Notes under the pieces: generated by a model
What the model was told of the DNA's origin: nothing
The model's input: the letters and a program-made list of their open reading frames with translations, nothing else
Databases searched by the model: none
Shown: in pieces, positions 45,273 to 55,359 of the stretch
How the letters are laid out: each line of letters begins with the position of its first letter
Position numbering within the stretch: position 1 is the first letter of the stretch
From: Mycolicibacterium celeriflavum
Lineage (GTDB): Bacteria; Actinomycetota; Actinomycetes; Mycobacteriales; Mycobacteriaceae
DNA length: 64,000 nt
NCBI RefSeq assembly: GCF_010731795.1
Contig: NZ_AP022591.1
Span: forward strand, 1,984,001-2,048,000
Reading direction: 5' to 3'
Position numbers and translations under genes: made by a program

Positions 45273-46409
45273 TCAGACATCGAGCACGCAATCACCCGAC
45301 GCTGCGGAGATACACGTCTGTATCCGCGACCCGGGCTCGCGCTCGTCGCCGGTGCGCAAGTCGCGAACATGCCCGTCGACCAGGCCCACCACACACGACT
45401 GGCAGATGCCCATCCGGCAGCCGAACGGCATCCGGACGCCCACCTGCTCGCCGGCGTCCATCAACGGCGTCGCGGCGTCCACGGTGACCGTCTCGCCGCT
45501 ACGCGCGAACTCGACGGTGCCGCCCTGCCCGTGCACGGCGGCCTTGGACACCGCAAAGCGCTCGAGGTACAACCGGTCTTGGAGGCCGGCCGCCGACCAG
45601 GCCCGCTGGGCCGCGTCGAGCATGCCCTCCGGACCACACGCCCACGTCTGGCGCTCCCGCCAGTCGGGCACCTCGTCGTCCAGCCGCGTCACGTCCAGCC
45701 GGCCCTGCGTGCGCGTCGAGCGCAGCCGTAATTCGTAGCCGTCGTACCTGCGGGCCAGCTCACCGAGCTCGCCGGCGAACATGACCTCTGATTCCGTTGG
45801 CGCCGAATGCACATGAACGATGTCGGTGATCTGGTCGCGGCGCGCCAGGGTGCGAAGCATCGACATAACCGGCGTGATGCCGGAACCACCGGTGAGGAAC
45901 AGCACCTTCGGCGGTGCCGGGTCCGGCATCACGAAGTTGCCCTGCGGCGCGGCCAACCGCACGATCGTGCCGGGCGCGAGCCCGTCGACGAGGTGGGTCG
46001 ACAGGAACCCCTCGGGCATCGCCTTGACCGTGATGGTGATCGTGCGGGTGGTTCGCGACGGCGTCGAGGTCAGCGAGTACGACCGCCACCGCCAACGGCC
46101 TTCGATCTGCACACCGATCCCGATGTACTGGCCGGGCCGGTAGTCGAACGTGAATCCCCATCCCGGCTTGATGACCAACGTCGCCGAGTCCTCGGTTTCC
46201 CGGCGAACGTCCAGCACCCGGCCGCGCAGCTCACGCGCCGACCAGAGCGGGTTGGCGAGCTTGAGGTAATCGTCGGGCAGCAGCGGCGTCGTGATACGCC
46301 CGGCGATGGTCCGCAAGGCGCTCAGGCCCGGATGCTGCTTGGCCCCCGCGACCGTCGGCCGCACTGTGTCGGCGACATTGGCCGAGACCTTGACGTAGTT
46401 CTTGGCCAT
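45273..46409 (-). CDS. Ferredoxin reductase-type oxidoreductase, desaturase electron donor (Rv3230c homologue)
   Basis: A 378-residue NAD(P)H oxidoreductase. The FAD-binding domain has [12 protein letters not shown] (RxYS), the NAD-binding domain [17 protein letters not shown] and the CGPEGML motif, and the C-terminal 2Fe-2S domain has [10 protein letters not shown] with a distal ICT-type cysteine in [12 protein letters not shown]. The M. tuberculosis homologue passes electrons from NADPH to DesA3. The gene is 63 bases upstream of desA3, and a tandem operator (46415-46441) sits 6-32 bases ahead of the ATG. Confidence 0.92.
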   Translation of the reverse strand: MAKNYVKVSANVADTVRPTVAGAKQHPGLSALRTIAGRITTPLLPDDYLKLANPLWSARELRGRVLDVRRETEDSATLVIKPGWGFTFDYRPGQYIGIGVQIEGRWRWRSYSLTSTPSRTTRTITITVKAMPEGFLSTHLVDGLAPGTIVRLAAPQGNFVMPDPAPPKVLFLTGGSGITPVMSMLRTLARRDQITDIVHVHSAPTESEVMFAGELGELARRYDGYELRLRSTRTQGRLDVTRLDDEVPDWRERQTWACGPEGMLDAAQRAWSAAGLQDRLYLERFAVSKAAVHGQGGTVEFARSGETVTVDAATPLMDAGEQVGVRMPFGCRMGICQSCVVGLVDGHVRDLRTGDEREPGSRIQTCISAASGDCVLDV

Positions 46410-46414
46410 GAACC

Positions 46415-46441
46415 TACGGTACCGTAACTTACGATGTCGTA
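46415..46441. promoter_or_regulatory. Tandem TACG-N4-CGTA operator upstream of the reductase gene
   Basis: TACGgtacCGTA (46415-46426) and TACGatgtCGTA (46430-46441), spaced 15 bases apart, repeat the arrangement in front of desA3. It overlaps the expected promoter or ribosome-binding region of the gene. Confidence 0.75.
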
Positions 46442-46472
46442 GCCACTCCTACGGGCAAATTCGACGGATCTC

Positions 46473-47891
46473 TCAGCCCAGCGTGTTCTTGTAGACCTTC
46501 CCGTCCTTCATAATGACCTTGAAATTGCGCCCGGGGTCGGCCACCAGGTTCAGATCCGCCAGCGGGTCACCTTCGACGAGCAGCAGATCGGCCAACGCAC
46601 CCTGCTCCACCACCCCCAGTTTGCCCGAGTAGGGACTGCGCTTGCCGGACAGAGCAAGCAATTCGGCATTGGTGCCGGTGGCCATCTCCAGCACCTCGGC
46701 CGGCGAAAACCAGCGGCTCAGCTGCGCCAGCAGCGCACCCTGTTTGGGGGCCAACTGCGGCGAGAAGAGGATGTCCGTGCCGAACGCTGTTTTGATGTTG
46801 TGCTTGCGGGCCAGTTGATAAATGTTCGTGACGCCGTCGACGATCTCCTTGGCCTTGGCGGCTTCGTCGGAGCCGGGTGGGAACGCGCCGATCATCTCGG
46901 CCGGGATGGGCTGCGTGCTCAACCAGATGTCCTTGTCGGCCATCTCTTTCGCAGTGGCGTCGTCCATCAGGTGGGCGTGCTCGATGACTCGAACGCCCGC
47001 GCGGATCGCCTGTGTGATGGTCGCCGGGGTGTAGGCATGCACCGAAACGTAGGTGCCCCAGTTGGTGGCCGCCTCCGTCGCGGCGCGCAGTTCCGGTTCG
47101 GTGAATGCCACCACGTCGAGCGGACTGTGCGGCGACGACACCCCGCCGCCCGCTGTCAGCTTGATCTGAGAGGCGCCCTGGAACAGCTGCTCGCGGGCGC
47201 GCATCCGAACCTCGTCGGGGCTGTCGGCGATCATGCTCGCCCCCAATTGCTCCTGCACAGACGGCGGCCCGCCGGGGCTTCGCGGCAGATCGTGACCGGT
47301 GCGGAAGTCGCCGTGTCCACTGGTCACCGTGATCATGGCGCCGGACGGAAAGATCCGCGGCCCGTCGATGACACCCTCGTCGATGGCCCGTTTGAGTCCG
47401 AAGCTGGGTCCGCCCAGGTCGCGCACCGTCGTGAAACCGCGCATCAAGGTGTCACCGGCCTCAGCGCCGGCCAACAGGTTCAGGTACCCCGGATCCAGGG
47501 TGGCCAACTGCGTCACCGGCGGGCGCACGAGCATCGTGTGCCAGTGGTTGTCGATGAGGCCGGGCATCAGGGTGCGCCCGCCGCCGTCGATGACGGTGGC
47601 GTCCGGCTCGGCAGGCAGCGGGTCAGTCGAGATCCGCTCGATGCGGTTGCCCGTCACCCGCACGTTCGACGGGGCCGACAATCGGTCGCTGTGGCCGTCG
47701 AAGATCCGGACATCGCGAAAATCGGTCACCGGCGCACCAGATCGCTCATCGGGCGACGGCGTCGGAGCCGCGGGCGAGGTGTCCGGCTGCAGTGCGCTGG
47801 TCGGCGGGCTGTCGGCGTCGTCGTCAGAACATCCGAAGGTGGCCAACATCAATGCGAGCGCGGCGAACAGAGGCAGGCGTCTCATCAACAC
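46473..47891 (-). CDS. Amidohydrolase-family lipoprotein
   Basis: A 472-residue exported metal-dependent hydrolase. The signal peptide ends at a lipobox-like LATFGC (Cys about 21), followed by a Ser/Pro/Asp-rich linker. The amidohydrolase core has PGLIDNHWHTM (first metal HxH), IKLTAGGGVSS, VSVHAYT, IEHAHLMD and FGTDILFSP, giving the expected His and Asp metal ligands. It resembles imidazolonepropionase/prolidase-like enzymes. The lipobox has Phe at -2, which is non-standard. Not part of the M. tuberculosis order at this site, so probably lineage-specific. Confidence 0.82.
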   Translation of the reverse strand: MLMRRLPLFAALALMLATFGCSDDDADSPPTSALQPDTSPAAPTPSPDERSGAPVTDFRDVRIFDGHSDRLSAPSNVRVTGNRIERISTDPLPAEPDATVIDGGGRTLMPGLIDNHWHTMLVRPPVTQLATLDPGYLNLLAGAEAGDTLMRGFTTVRDLGGPSFGLKRAIDEGVIDGPRIFPSGAMITVTSGHGDFRTGHDLPRSPGGPPSVQEQLGASMIADSPDEVRMRAREQLFQGASQIKLTAGGGVSSPHSPLDVVAFTEPELRAATEAATNWGTYVSVHAYTPATITQAIRAGVRVIEHAHLMDDATAKEMADKDIWLSTQPIPAEMIGAFPPGSDEAAKAKEIVDGVTNIYQLARKHNIKTAFGTDILFSPQLAPKQGALLAQLSRWFSPAEVLEMATGTNAELLALSGKRSPYSGKLGVVEQGALADLLLVEGDPLADLNLVADPGRNFKVIMKDGKVYKNTLG

Positions 47892-47915
47892 ACTCCGATT
47901 CAGTTGTATTGGCGC

Positions 47916-48413
47916 TCAGAGCAATTCGAGTAGGAACGGCAGCTCCTGGGGGGCATACCAGGCCAGGTCGTGATCTTGGGCATCCCCGACGGTGAATTCA
48001 GCATCCTCGTCCCCCAGATCGGCCTCGTCGACCACCTCCATGGCGGCCACCACGGCCGTCTCGGCGTCGGCGTTGTCAACGTACACGGCGATCACCGCAT
48101 CGAATGCGATCGGACCGGGTAGTCGCACCACCGCGTCATCGAGATCGGGCCGGGCCGTGGCTCCGTCGACCTCCGCCTCCACGACGGCGCGCCTCGGCGG
48201 CAGGTCGGCCATGCCTTCGCCGGCCAGCAAGCGCAGCGAGGCCAGGGCGGCTTCCCGTCGCGCCACCTCGGCGAGTTCGTCGTCGTCGCCCTCGGCATAG
48301 GACTCGCGCAGTGCGGGCGTCACCGCGAACGCGGTGCCGCTGCGGGCGTCCAGCGTCCGGTCGGCGACGAGCTGCTGCAGCATGGCCAGGGTCGCCGGGA
48401 TGTAGACGCGCAC
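47916..48413 (-). CDS. DUF6912 protein (Rv3231c homologue)
   Basis: A 165-residue actinobacterial protein beginning VRVYIPATLAMLQQLVAD and ending HDLAWYAPQELPFLLELL. It is acidic, with no membrane segment or known catalytic motif. It sits between the amidohydrolase gene and a BCCT transporter; the order in M. tuberculosis differs, where it is next to the desA3 reductase. GTG start at 48413. Confidence 0.78.
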   Translation of the reverse strand: MRVYIPATLAMLQQLVADRTLDARSGTAFAVTPALRESYAEGDDDELAEVARREAALASLRLLAGEGMADLPPRRAVVEAEVDGATARPDLDDAVVRLPGPIAFDAVIAVYVDNADAETAVVAAMEVVDEADLGDEDAEFTVGDAQDHDLAWYAPQELPFLLELL

Positions 48414-48437
48414 CAGGCGAGATTAGCCGGTCGGGGA

Positions 48438-50186
48438 CTACTCGGATTTGTCGCTCGCGGGATCCTTCTCCACCGAGATGATGAAGTCGTCGCCGTGTTG
48501 TATGACACCGTGAATGACGGCGCTGTCGACGGCCTCCGCCGCGTACTCCCTGCGGACCATCAGCGGGTCACGGCGAAGATCCTTCACCAGAGCAACCGCC
48601 ATGCCGACCATCACGAGCACGAACGGCAGCGCAACGATGATCGTGATCGTCTGCAACCCGGTCAGCGCGTCCTGCCCGCCGACCAACAGCATCACCGCGG
48701 CGACGGCACCTGTCGCGACGCCCCAGAAGATCACGGTCGATCTGCCGGGTTTGATGGTGCCGTGCTGCGACAGCGAGCCCATCACCACCGACGCCGCGTC
48801 CGCACCGGAGACGAAGAAGATCGCGACCAGCACCATCACGATCACGCTGGCGACGGTGGCGATCGGGTACTGCTCGAGCAGGCCGAACAACTGGGCCTCG
48901 ATGCTGCCCTCCCCGGCGAGGTCGACGCCGCCCTGCTGTTCTCTGATCGCCGAGCCGCCGAACACCGCGAACCACACCAGCGACACCAGGCTCGGCACCA
49001 GCAGCACCCCCGCGACGAACTGACGGATGGTGCGCCCCCGCGAGATTCGCGCAATGAACATGCCGACGAACGGTGTCCAGGACACCCACCAGGCCCAGTA
49101 GAAGATCGTCCAGGACTGCAGCCATTCGTTGACCGCGGCGCCCTCTGCGCCGGTGCGCGCCGACATCATCGCGATGTCGGCCAGGTAGCTGCCCAGCGAC
49201 GTCGGCAATAGGTTGAGGATGAAAACCGTTGGGCCGACCACGAATACGAACATGGCGAGCAGTACCGCCAGAACCATGTTGATGTTGGACAGCCACTGGA
49301 TGCCGCGCGCGACCCCCGATACCGCCGACAACACGAAGGCCACCGTGAGCACCGCGATGATCATGACGAGGACCGCGTTACCGGTCTCCCCGATGCCGCC
49401 AACGATCTGCAGGCCGCTGCGAATCTGCAACGCGCCCAAGCCCAGTGAGGCGGCCGAGCCGAACAGCGTGGCGAAGATCGCCAGCATGTCGATGACCTTG
49501 CCCCACCGTCCGTTCGCGCGCGAGCCCAGCAGCGGCTCGAAGGCCGCACTGATCAGCTGCACCCGGCCTTTGCGGTAGACGCCGTAGCTGATCGCCAGGC
49601 CGACGACCGCATAGATGGCCCACGGGTGCAGCGTCCAGTGGAACAGCGTCGTGGCCATCGCGGTCTGCACCGCCTCGGGACCACCCTGCCGGCCGGTGCC
49701 GGGCGGCGGCGACGCGAAGTGCGACAGCGGTTCGGCCACCCCGAAGAACATCAGGCCGATACCCATGCCGGCACTGAACATCATCGCGACCCACGACACC
49801 CCGTTGAACTCGGGTTCCTCGTCGTCGCGGCCCAGCGGAATCGCGCCGTAGCGGCCGACCGCCAGCCAGAGGATGAAGACCACGAAGCCGGAGGCCGTCA
49901 GCACGAACAGCCAGCCGGTGTTGTTCATCACCCATGTGAGGGCGCTGTCCGAGGCGGTGGCCAGGGTTCGGGTGCTGACGAAGCCCCACACCAGGAAGGC
50001 GATCGCGATGACCGCGGTGACGCCGAACACGATCCAGTCCACGCCGCGCGAGCGGGTGATGGCGTCCTCTTCGATCGGCTGATCGAGCACGGGGTGGGGT
50101 ACGACATCATCCGTGGGCGACATGAACGCCCGCCGCGTCGCGGCTTTGACTTTTCCGGTCGTCTCGTTCTCGGCTTTGGTGGTCAT
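48438..50186 (-). CDS. BCCT-family osmolyte transporter (betaine/choline/carnitine)
   Basis: A 582-residue secondary transporter with 12 predicted helices. The family signature WAWWVSWTPFVGMFIARISRGRTIR is present, with a glycine-rich stretch AMMFSAGMGIGLMFFGVAEP in helix 3, which shapes the betaine/choline and Na+ sites. N- and C-terminal cytoplasmic tails are polar and could sense osmolarity as in BetP. The ATG at 50186 begins MTTKAENETTGK. Not present here in M. tuberculosis; its neighbours do not show an osmoprotectant operon. Confidence 0.9.
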   Translation of the reverse strand: MTTKAENETTGKVKAATRRAFMSPTDDVVPHPVLDQPIEEDAITRSRGVDWIVFGVTAVIAIAFLVWGFVSTRTLATASDSALTWVMNNTGWLFVLTASGFVVFILWLAVGRYGAIPLGRDDEEPEFNGVSWVAMMFSAGMGIGLMFFGVAEPLSHFASPPPGTGRQGGPEAVQTAMATTLFHWTLHPWAIYAVVGLAISYGVYRKGRVQLISAAFEPLLGSRANGRWGKVIDMLAIFATLFGSAASLGLGALQIRSGLQIVGGIGETGNAVLVMIIAVLTVAFVLSAVSGVARGIQWLSNINMVLAVLLAMFVFVVGPTVFILNLLPTSLGSYLADIAMMSARTGAEGAAVNEWLQSWTIFYWAWWVSWTPFVGMFIARISRGRTIRQFVAGVLLVPSLVSLVWFAVFGGSAIREQQGGVDLAGEGSIEAQLFGLLEQYPIATVASVIVMVLVAIFFVSGADAASVVMGSLSQHGTIKPGRSTVIFWGVATGAVAAVMLLVGGQDALTGLQTITIIVALPFVLVMVGMAVALVKDLRRDPLMVRREYAAEAVDSAVIHGVIQHGDDFIISVEKDPASDKSE

Positions 50187-50247
50187 GGTGAGCCAATTCG
50201 ACCCCGGTAGCGGTGAGCGCGTCAATCCCGCAAATGCAACAACCGCA

Positions 50248-51657
50248 TCACTGAGCGGCCTCTAGCAGTTCTTCCAGCGATTCTCGTAGCAGGCTCGGCA
50301 AAACGTCGACGTCGCTCATCGCGTCGCGGTCGGCGTTGATTCCGAAGTAGACCATCCCGTTGTACGACGTCACCCCGAGCGCCAAGACCTGGTTGGCCAG
50401 CAGAGGCGGCACCGCGTAGGTCTCCAGCAGCTTGGTGCCGGCGATGTACATCTGATGCTGTGCGCCCGGCACATTGGTGATCAACAGGTTGAACTGGCGC
50501 GCCGAGAACGTCGTCGCGACACGAATGCCCATTGCGTGCAGGGTCGGGGGCGCGAACCCCGACAGGGTCACGATGGTCCTGGCATCGACCAGGGTGGCGG
50601 CGGTGGACGCCGATTCGGTGGTGTGCGCGATCTGCGAGAGCCGCACCACGGGGTTGGGCTCGCCGACGGGGAGGTCCACGAGAAAAGGGGACACCTCGCT
50701 GATCGCCTGGCCGGGGCCGGTCGCGTCGAGTTCGGCGTCGGGATACACCGACATCGGCGCCATCGCGCGCACCCTCGTCGTGGCGGTCACCGGCTCACCG
50801 CGCGACATCAGCCAGTTGCGCAATGCGCCGGCCACCACGGCCAGCACGACGTCGTTGACATCGCAGTCGTAACGGGCCCGCACTGCGCGAAAGTCCTCGA
50901 GTCGTCCGCTGGCCACCGTGAGTCGCCGGTTGCGCGAGACGGTGGTGTTGAGCGGGCTGCTCGGCGCGGTGCCGCGCGCGACCGTGCGGGCCACCTCGAC
51001 GAACCGGCGCCCCATGGCGACCAACTGGCCCGCGTTGGTGGCGACGTCGACGACCGCGGAGCGCAGCGCACCGAACTGGTCGGCCGGGCGCGTGATCCAC
51101 TCGCCGACGGCACCGAGAAGCAATTGCCGATCACTGGGCTCGCGCAGCGGGATCCAGATGTCCTCGCCGAACTCCGGCGGCTTCTGGGTGCGGTCGGCGA
51201 TGACGTGGCCGATCTCCAGCGCCGTCATCCCGTTCACCAACGCCTGATGTGACTTGGTGTAGAGCGCGATGCGGTTCTTTGCCAGGCCCTCGATCAGGTA
51301 CATCTCCCAGAGCGGCCGGGACTTGTCCAGCGGCCGCGACCCCAGCCGGGCGATGAGCTCGTGCAACTGGGCATCGCTGCCCGGCGACGGCAACGCCGAA
51401 CGGCGGATGTGATAGGTGATGTCGAAATCACGGTCGTCCACCCACACCGGTCGCGCCAGGCCGAGCGTGACCTCGCGGACCTTCTGGCGGTAGCGCGGAA
51501 TCTGCGGCAGCCGTTGTTCGACGGTGGCGAGCAGGGTTTCATAACTCAAGCCGCCGCGGGGTTTGCGCAGAATCGACAGTGACCCCACGTACATCGGCGT
51601 CGACGTGTTCTCCAGGTGATAGAACGACGCGTCCGCCGCCGACAACCGGGTGACCAT
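50248..51657 (-). CDS. WS/DGAT-family acyltransferase, Tgs3-like
   Basis: A 469-residue wax ester synthase/diacylglycerol acyltransferase-like protein. The N-terminal MVTRLSAADASFYHLENTSTPMYVG and WVDDRDFDITYHIRR segments and the C-terminal NLLITNVPG motif define the family. The catalytic HHxxxDG motif reads HQALVNG, so the second histidine and the aspartate are replaced; the same change occurs in the M. tuberculosis homologue. In that species the gene is broken into two (Rv3234c and Rv3233c), whereas here it is full length. Triacylglycerol synthase activity is therefore uncertain. Confidence 0.85.
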   Translation of the reverse strand: MVTRLSAADASFYHLENTSTPMYVGSLSILRKPRGGLSYETLLATVEQRLPQIPRYRQKVREVTLGLARPVWVDDRDFDITYHIRRSALPSPGSDAQLHELIARLGSRPLDKSRPLWEMYLIEGLAKNRIALYTKSHQALVNGMTALEIGHVIADRTQKPPEFGEDIWIPLREPSDRQLLLGAVGEWITRPADQFGALRSAVVDVATNAGQLVAMGRRFVEVARTVARGTAPSSPLNTTVSRNRRLTVASGRLEDFRAVRARYDCDVNDVVLAVVAGALRNWLMSRGEPVTATTRVRAMAPMSVYPDAELDATGPGQAISEVSPFLVDLPVGEPNPVVRLSQIAHTTESASTAATLVDARTIVTLSGFAPPTLHAMGIRVATTFSARQFNLLITNVPGAQHQMYIAGTKLLETYAVPPLLANQVLALGVTSYNGMVYFGINADRDAMSDVDVLPSLLRESLEELLEAAQ

Positions 51658-51828
51658 CGCGACGCCGCTCCTCCCCTGTACCCCGCGTGCAAGACCCCGT
51701 CACGCTATAGCGCGACCCCGGGGTTGCGCATCACGGGTGCGCCGGACCCTCTGCGAACCGTGCGATCATGATGGGGTCTGCGACTCTCCAGCGGACACGT
51801 CCCATCTCGTCGACTTGCTGGAGAAGTT

Positions 51829-52380
51829 GTGGTGCCACCGTCGCGTACCCCCACCGAGGAAGTTCCATCCGCCCGACGGGCAGGAATTCGAACCGCGGTG
51901 ATCGAACCCGTCGTCGACTGCGAGCCGGCGCCCGTGGGCGTCGCCGCCTGTCCACCGCCGACGCCGAAATCGCTGCGCCGCCGCCAGTCTGGCGGACCGG
52001 GTGCGGGCGGGCGAACGGTGCATCCGCAGCGACCGATACCGATCGCGCCCGTCCGGGAGCCTGCACCGTCGCGGGCCGCCGTCACCTTCGCCGACGCGGC
52101 GTTGCGCCGGGTGCTCGAGGTGATCGACCGGCGTCGCCCGGTCGCCCAGTTGCGACCGCTGCTGGCGCCGGCGCTGATCGAAACCGTGCTCGCGATGACC
52201 CGTTCCCCGCAATCGACCGCAGCCACGCTTCGCCGCATCAGGTTGCGCATGGTCGATGACGAAGGGCCTGCCGCCGAAGTGTTCGGCACCTACAGCCGAG
52301 GGCAGCGCATCCGGGCGATCGCGGCGCGGATCGCGCTCGAGGGCGACCGCTGGCGCATTGTCGCGCTCCAGATCGGTTGA
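51829..52380 (+). CDS. Rv3235-family protein (DUF6459-like)
   Basis: A 183-residue protein. The first 90 residues are Pro/Arg-rich and disordered-looking; the conserved domain begins about FADAALRRVLEVIDRRRPVAQL and continues to GDRWRIVALQIG. Such proteins are regularly encoded next to secA in actinobacteria, as here (convergent, 31 bases apart), and have no proven role. The GTG start at 51829 is uncertain. Confidence 0.72.
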   Translation: MVPPSRTPTEEVPSARRAGIRTAVIEPVVDCEPAPVGVAACPPPTPKSLRRRQSGGPGAGGRTVHPQRPIPIAPVREPAPSRAAVTFADAALRRVLEVIDRRRPVAQLRPLLAPALIETVLAMTRSPQSTAATLRRIRLRMVDDEGPAAEVFGTYSRGQRIRAIAARIALEGDRWRIVALQIG

Positions 52381-52411
52381 GCGCCACTGCGCTCGGCGCG
52401 CCGGTCGGGGC

Positions 52412-55243
52412 TTAACGCCTGCGCATCGCCTTCTCTTCGCGGGCCCGCTGGCGCTCGGCCTGGCGGCGCTCCTTGCGGCTGCCGCCGGCGGCCGGCCGCC
52501 GCGGTGCGCCGCCGCCGTTGTCCGAACGCTGCACCTGGGCCGAGCCGTCCTCCGACGGCCCGCTGTAGGTCAGCGGCCGTGACTCGTCGCCGATTCCCTT
52601 GGCGCGCAACCCGGCCGGGACCGGCCGCTCCTTGGTCGCCACAGCGCCCTGGCCGCCGTCTTGGGCTTGGGCGGCCGCGGCCTCGGCGAACTCGGTCAGC
52701 CCGGCCGGGGTGGCGACTGGGGCGACCGTCGGCGGCGGCGCGGGTTCGACCGAGACGTTGAACAGGAACCCGACCGACTCCTCCTTGAGGCCCTCGAGCA
52801 TGCCGATGAACATGTCGTAGCCCTCGCGCTGGTATTCGACGAGCGGGTCGCGCTGTGCCATCGCGCGCAGGCCGATGCCCTCCTTGAGGTAGTCCATCTC
52901 GTAGAGGTGTTCGCGCCACTTGCGGTCCAGCACGTTGAGCAGCACGTTGCGCTCCAGCTGGCGCATCGCCCCCTCGCCCGCGATCGCCTCGAGCTCCTTC
53001 TCCCGTTCGGCGTAGGCGCGGTCTGCGTCGGCGATCAACGCATCGAGTAGTTCCTCACGGGTCAGCTCGCCGGGCTCACCGACGGCGTCGGAGTCGATCA
53101 GGTCGTGGTGGTCGATGCCGACGGGGTAGAGCTGTTTGAGCGCGGTCCAGAGCTGCTCGAGGTCCCAGTCCTCGGCGTAGCCCTCGGCGGTCGCTCCGTC
53201 GACGTAGGCGGTGATCACGTCCACGAGCATCTTGCGGGCCTGCTCGGCGAGGTTCTCCCCCTCGAGGATGCGCCGCCGCTCGTCGTAGATGACCATGCGC
53301 TGCTTGTTCATCACCTCGTCGTACTTGAGGACGTTCTTGCGGACCTCGAAGTTCTGCTGCTCGACCTGGGTCTGCGCGCTCTTGATCGCGCGGGTGACCA
53401 TCTTCGCCTCGATCGGCACGTCGTCGGGCAGGTTCAGCCGGGTCAGCAGCGCCTCCAGCGTGGCGCCGTTGAACCGTCGCATCAGCTCGTCGCCCAGCGA
53501 CAGGTAGAACCGCGACTCGCCCGGATCGCCCTGGCGGCCGGAGCGACCGCGCAGCTGGTTGTCGATGCGGCGTGACTCATGTCGTTCGGTGCCCAGCACG
53601 TAGAGGCCGCCTGCGGCGATGACGTCCTCGGCCTCCTGCGCGCATTCGCCCTTGACCTGGGACAGCATCTCGTGCCAGCCCTTTTCGTATTCCTCGGGCG
53701 TTTCGACGGGGTCCAGGCCGCGTTCCCGCAGCCGCTTGTCGGTCAAAAAGTCCGGGTTGCCGCCGAGCACGATGTCGGTGCCGCGGCCCGCCATGTTGGT
53801 GGCGACGGTGATCGCGCCCAGCCGGCCGGCCTCGGCGATGATCGAGGCTTCCTGCTCGTGGTACTTCGCGTTGAGCACGTTGTGCGGGATGCGACGCTTG
53901 GTGAACTGGCGCGACAGGTACTCCGAGCGTTCCACGCTGGTGGTGCCGATCAGAACCGGTTGGCCCTTCTCGTACCGTTCAGCGACGTCGTCGACGACCG
54001 CGATGTACTTGGCCTCTTCGGTCTTGTAGATCAAATCGGACTGATCGGCGCGGATCATCGGCTTGTTGGTCGGAATCGGCACGACGCCAAGCTTGTAGAT
54101 CTCGTGCAGCTCCGCCGCCTCGGTCTGGGCGGTGCCGGTCATGCCGGCGAGCTTGTCGTAGAGCCGGAAGTAGTTCTGCAGCGTGATCGTGGCCAGCGTC
54201 TGGTTCTCGGCCTTGATCTCGACGTGCTCCTTGGCCTCGATGGCCTGGTGCATGCCCTCGTTGTAGCGGCGACCGACCAGTACGCGGCCGGTGAACTCGT
54301 CGACGATGAGCACCTCGCCGTCGCGCACGATGTAGTCCTTGTCGCGCTGGAACAGCTCTTTGGCCTTGAGCGCATTGTTGAGGTAGCTGACCAGCGGCGA
54401 GTTGGCGGCCTCATACAGGTTGTCGATGCCGAGTTGGTCTTCGACGAACTCGACGCCCAGTTCGTGCACGCCGACGGTGCGCTTGCGGATGTCGACCTCG
54501 TAGTGGACGTCCTTCTCCATCAGCGGGGCCAGGCGGGCGAACTCGGTGTACCAGTTCGACGCGCCGTCGGCCGGGCCGGAGATGATCAGCGGGGTGCGGG
54601 CCTCGTCGATCAGGATGGAGTCGACCTCGTCGACGATCGCGAAGTTGTGGCCGCGCTGGACCAGGTCGGCCAGGGAGTGCGCCATGTTGTCGCGCAGATA
54701 GTCGAAGCCGAACTCGTTGTTCGTGCCGTACGTGATGTCGGCGCCGTAGGCGGTCCGCCGCTGGTCGGGCGTCATCTGCGCAAGGATCACGCCGACCTCC
54801 AGGCCCAGGAAGCGGTGCACACGTCCCATCCATTCGGCGTCGCGCCGGGCCAGGTAGTCGTTCACGGTGACGATGTGCACGCCCTTGCCGGACAGGGCGT
54901 TGAGGTAGGCGGGCAGCACGCTGGTCAGCGTCTTGCCTTCACCGGTCTTCATCTCCGCGACGTTTCCGAAGTGCAGTGCCGCGCCGCCCATCAACTGCAC
55001 CTTGAACGGCTTCTGATTCAGCACGCGCCAAGCCGCCTCGCGCGCGACCGCGAACGCCTCGGGCAGCAGGTCATCGAGGCTCTCGCCGTCGTCGACGCGC
55101 TTCTTGAACTCGTCGGTCTTGGCCCGCAGCTCGGCGTCGGTCAGCTTCTCGATATCGCCTTCAAGGGAGTCGACGTAGTCGGCCACTCCATTGAGGCGCT
55201 TGACCATGCGGCCCTCGCCGAGACGCAGCAACTTTTGCAGCAC
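52412..55243 (-). CDS. secA1: Preprotein translocase ATPase SecA1
   Basis: A 943-residue motor driving general Sec export. Nucleotide motifs are [12 protein letters not shown] (Walker A) and [18 protein letters not shown] (Walker B, DEVD); motif V/VI includes [14 protein letters not shown] and [20 protein letters not shown]. The C-terminal tail is basic ([21 protein letters not shown]) with no zinc-binding cysteines, as in other mycobacterial SecA1 proteins. GTG 55243 ([17 protein letters not shown]) matches homologues. The kefB-like and neighbouring genes between Rv3235 and secA1 in M. tuberculosis are absent here. Confidence 0.96.
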   Translation of the reverse strand: MLQKLLRLGEGRMVKRLNGVADYVDSLEGDIEKLTDAELRAKTDEFKKRVDDGESLDDLLPEAFAVAREAAWRVLNQKPFKVQLMGGAALHFGNVAEMKTGEGKTLTSVLPAYLNALSGKGVHIVTVNDYLARRDAEWMGRVHRFLGLEVGVILAQMTPDQRRTAYGADITYGTNNEFGFDYLRDNMAHSLADLVQRGHNFAIVDEVDSILIDEARTPLIISGPADGASNWYTEFARLAPLMEKDVHYEVDIRKRTVGVHELGVEFVEDQLGIDNLYEAANSPLVSYLNNALKAKELFQRDKDYIVRDGEVLIVDEFTGRVLVGRRYNEGMHQAIEAKEHVEIKAENQTLATITLQNYFRLYDKLAGMTGTAQTEAAELHEIYKLGVVPIPTNKPMIRADQSDLIYKTEEAKYIAVVDDVAERYEKGQPVLIGTTSVERSEYLSRQFTKRRIPHNVLNAKYHEQEASIIAEAGRLGAITVATNMAGRGTDIVLGGNPDFLTDKRLRERGLDPVETPEEYEKGWHEMLSQVKGECAQEAEDVIAAGGLYVLGTERHESRRIDNQLRGRSGRQGDPGESRFYLSLGDELMRRFNGATLEALLTRLNLPDDVPIEAKMVTRAIKSAQTQVEQQNFEVRKNVLKYDEVMNKQRMVIYDERRRILEGENLAEQARKMLVDVITAYVDGATAEGYAEDWDLEQLWTALKQLYPVGIDHHDLIDSDAVGEPGELTREELLDALIADADRAYAEREKELEAIAGEGAMRQLERNVLLNVLDRKWREHLYEMDYLKEGIGLRAMAQRDPLVEYQREGYDMFIGMLEGLKEESVGFLFNVSVEPAPPPTVAPVATPAGLTEFAEAAAAQAQDGGQGAVATKERPVPAGLRAKGIGDESRPLTYSGPSEDGSAQVQRSDNGGGAPRRPAAGGSRKERRQAERQRAREEKAMRRR

Positions 55244-55359
55244 GCTAGTTCCCCTATGGGTTGAAAGTCTTGAGCTCAACCCATGGTAGGTGACATGCGG
55301 GCGGACCCGGCCGAGCTAGGTCAAGCCCCGGCTCAGGCGAGCCGAATCAGCCTCCAGCC

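Noticed and set aside
53579..55264. 561-codon open frame on the plus strand
   Set aside because: Fully antisense to secA1, with a Val/Leu/Asp-rich mirror composition.
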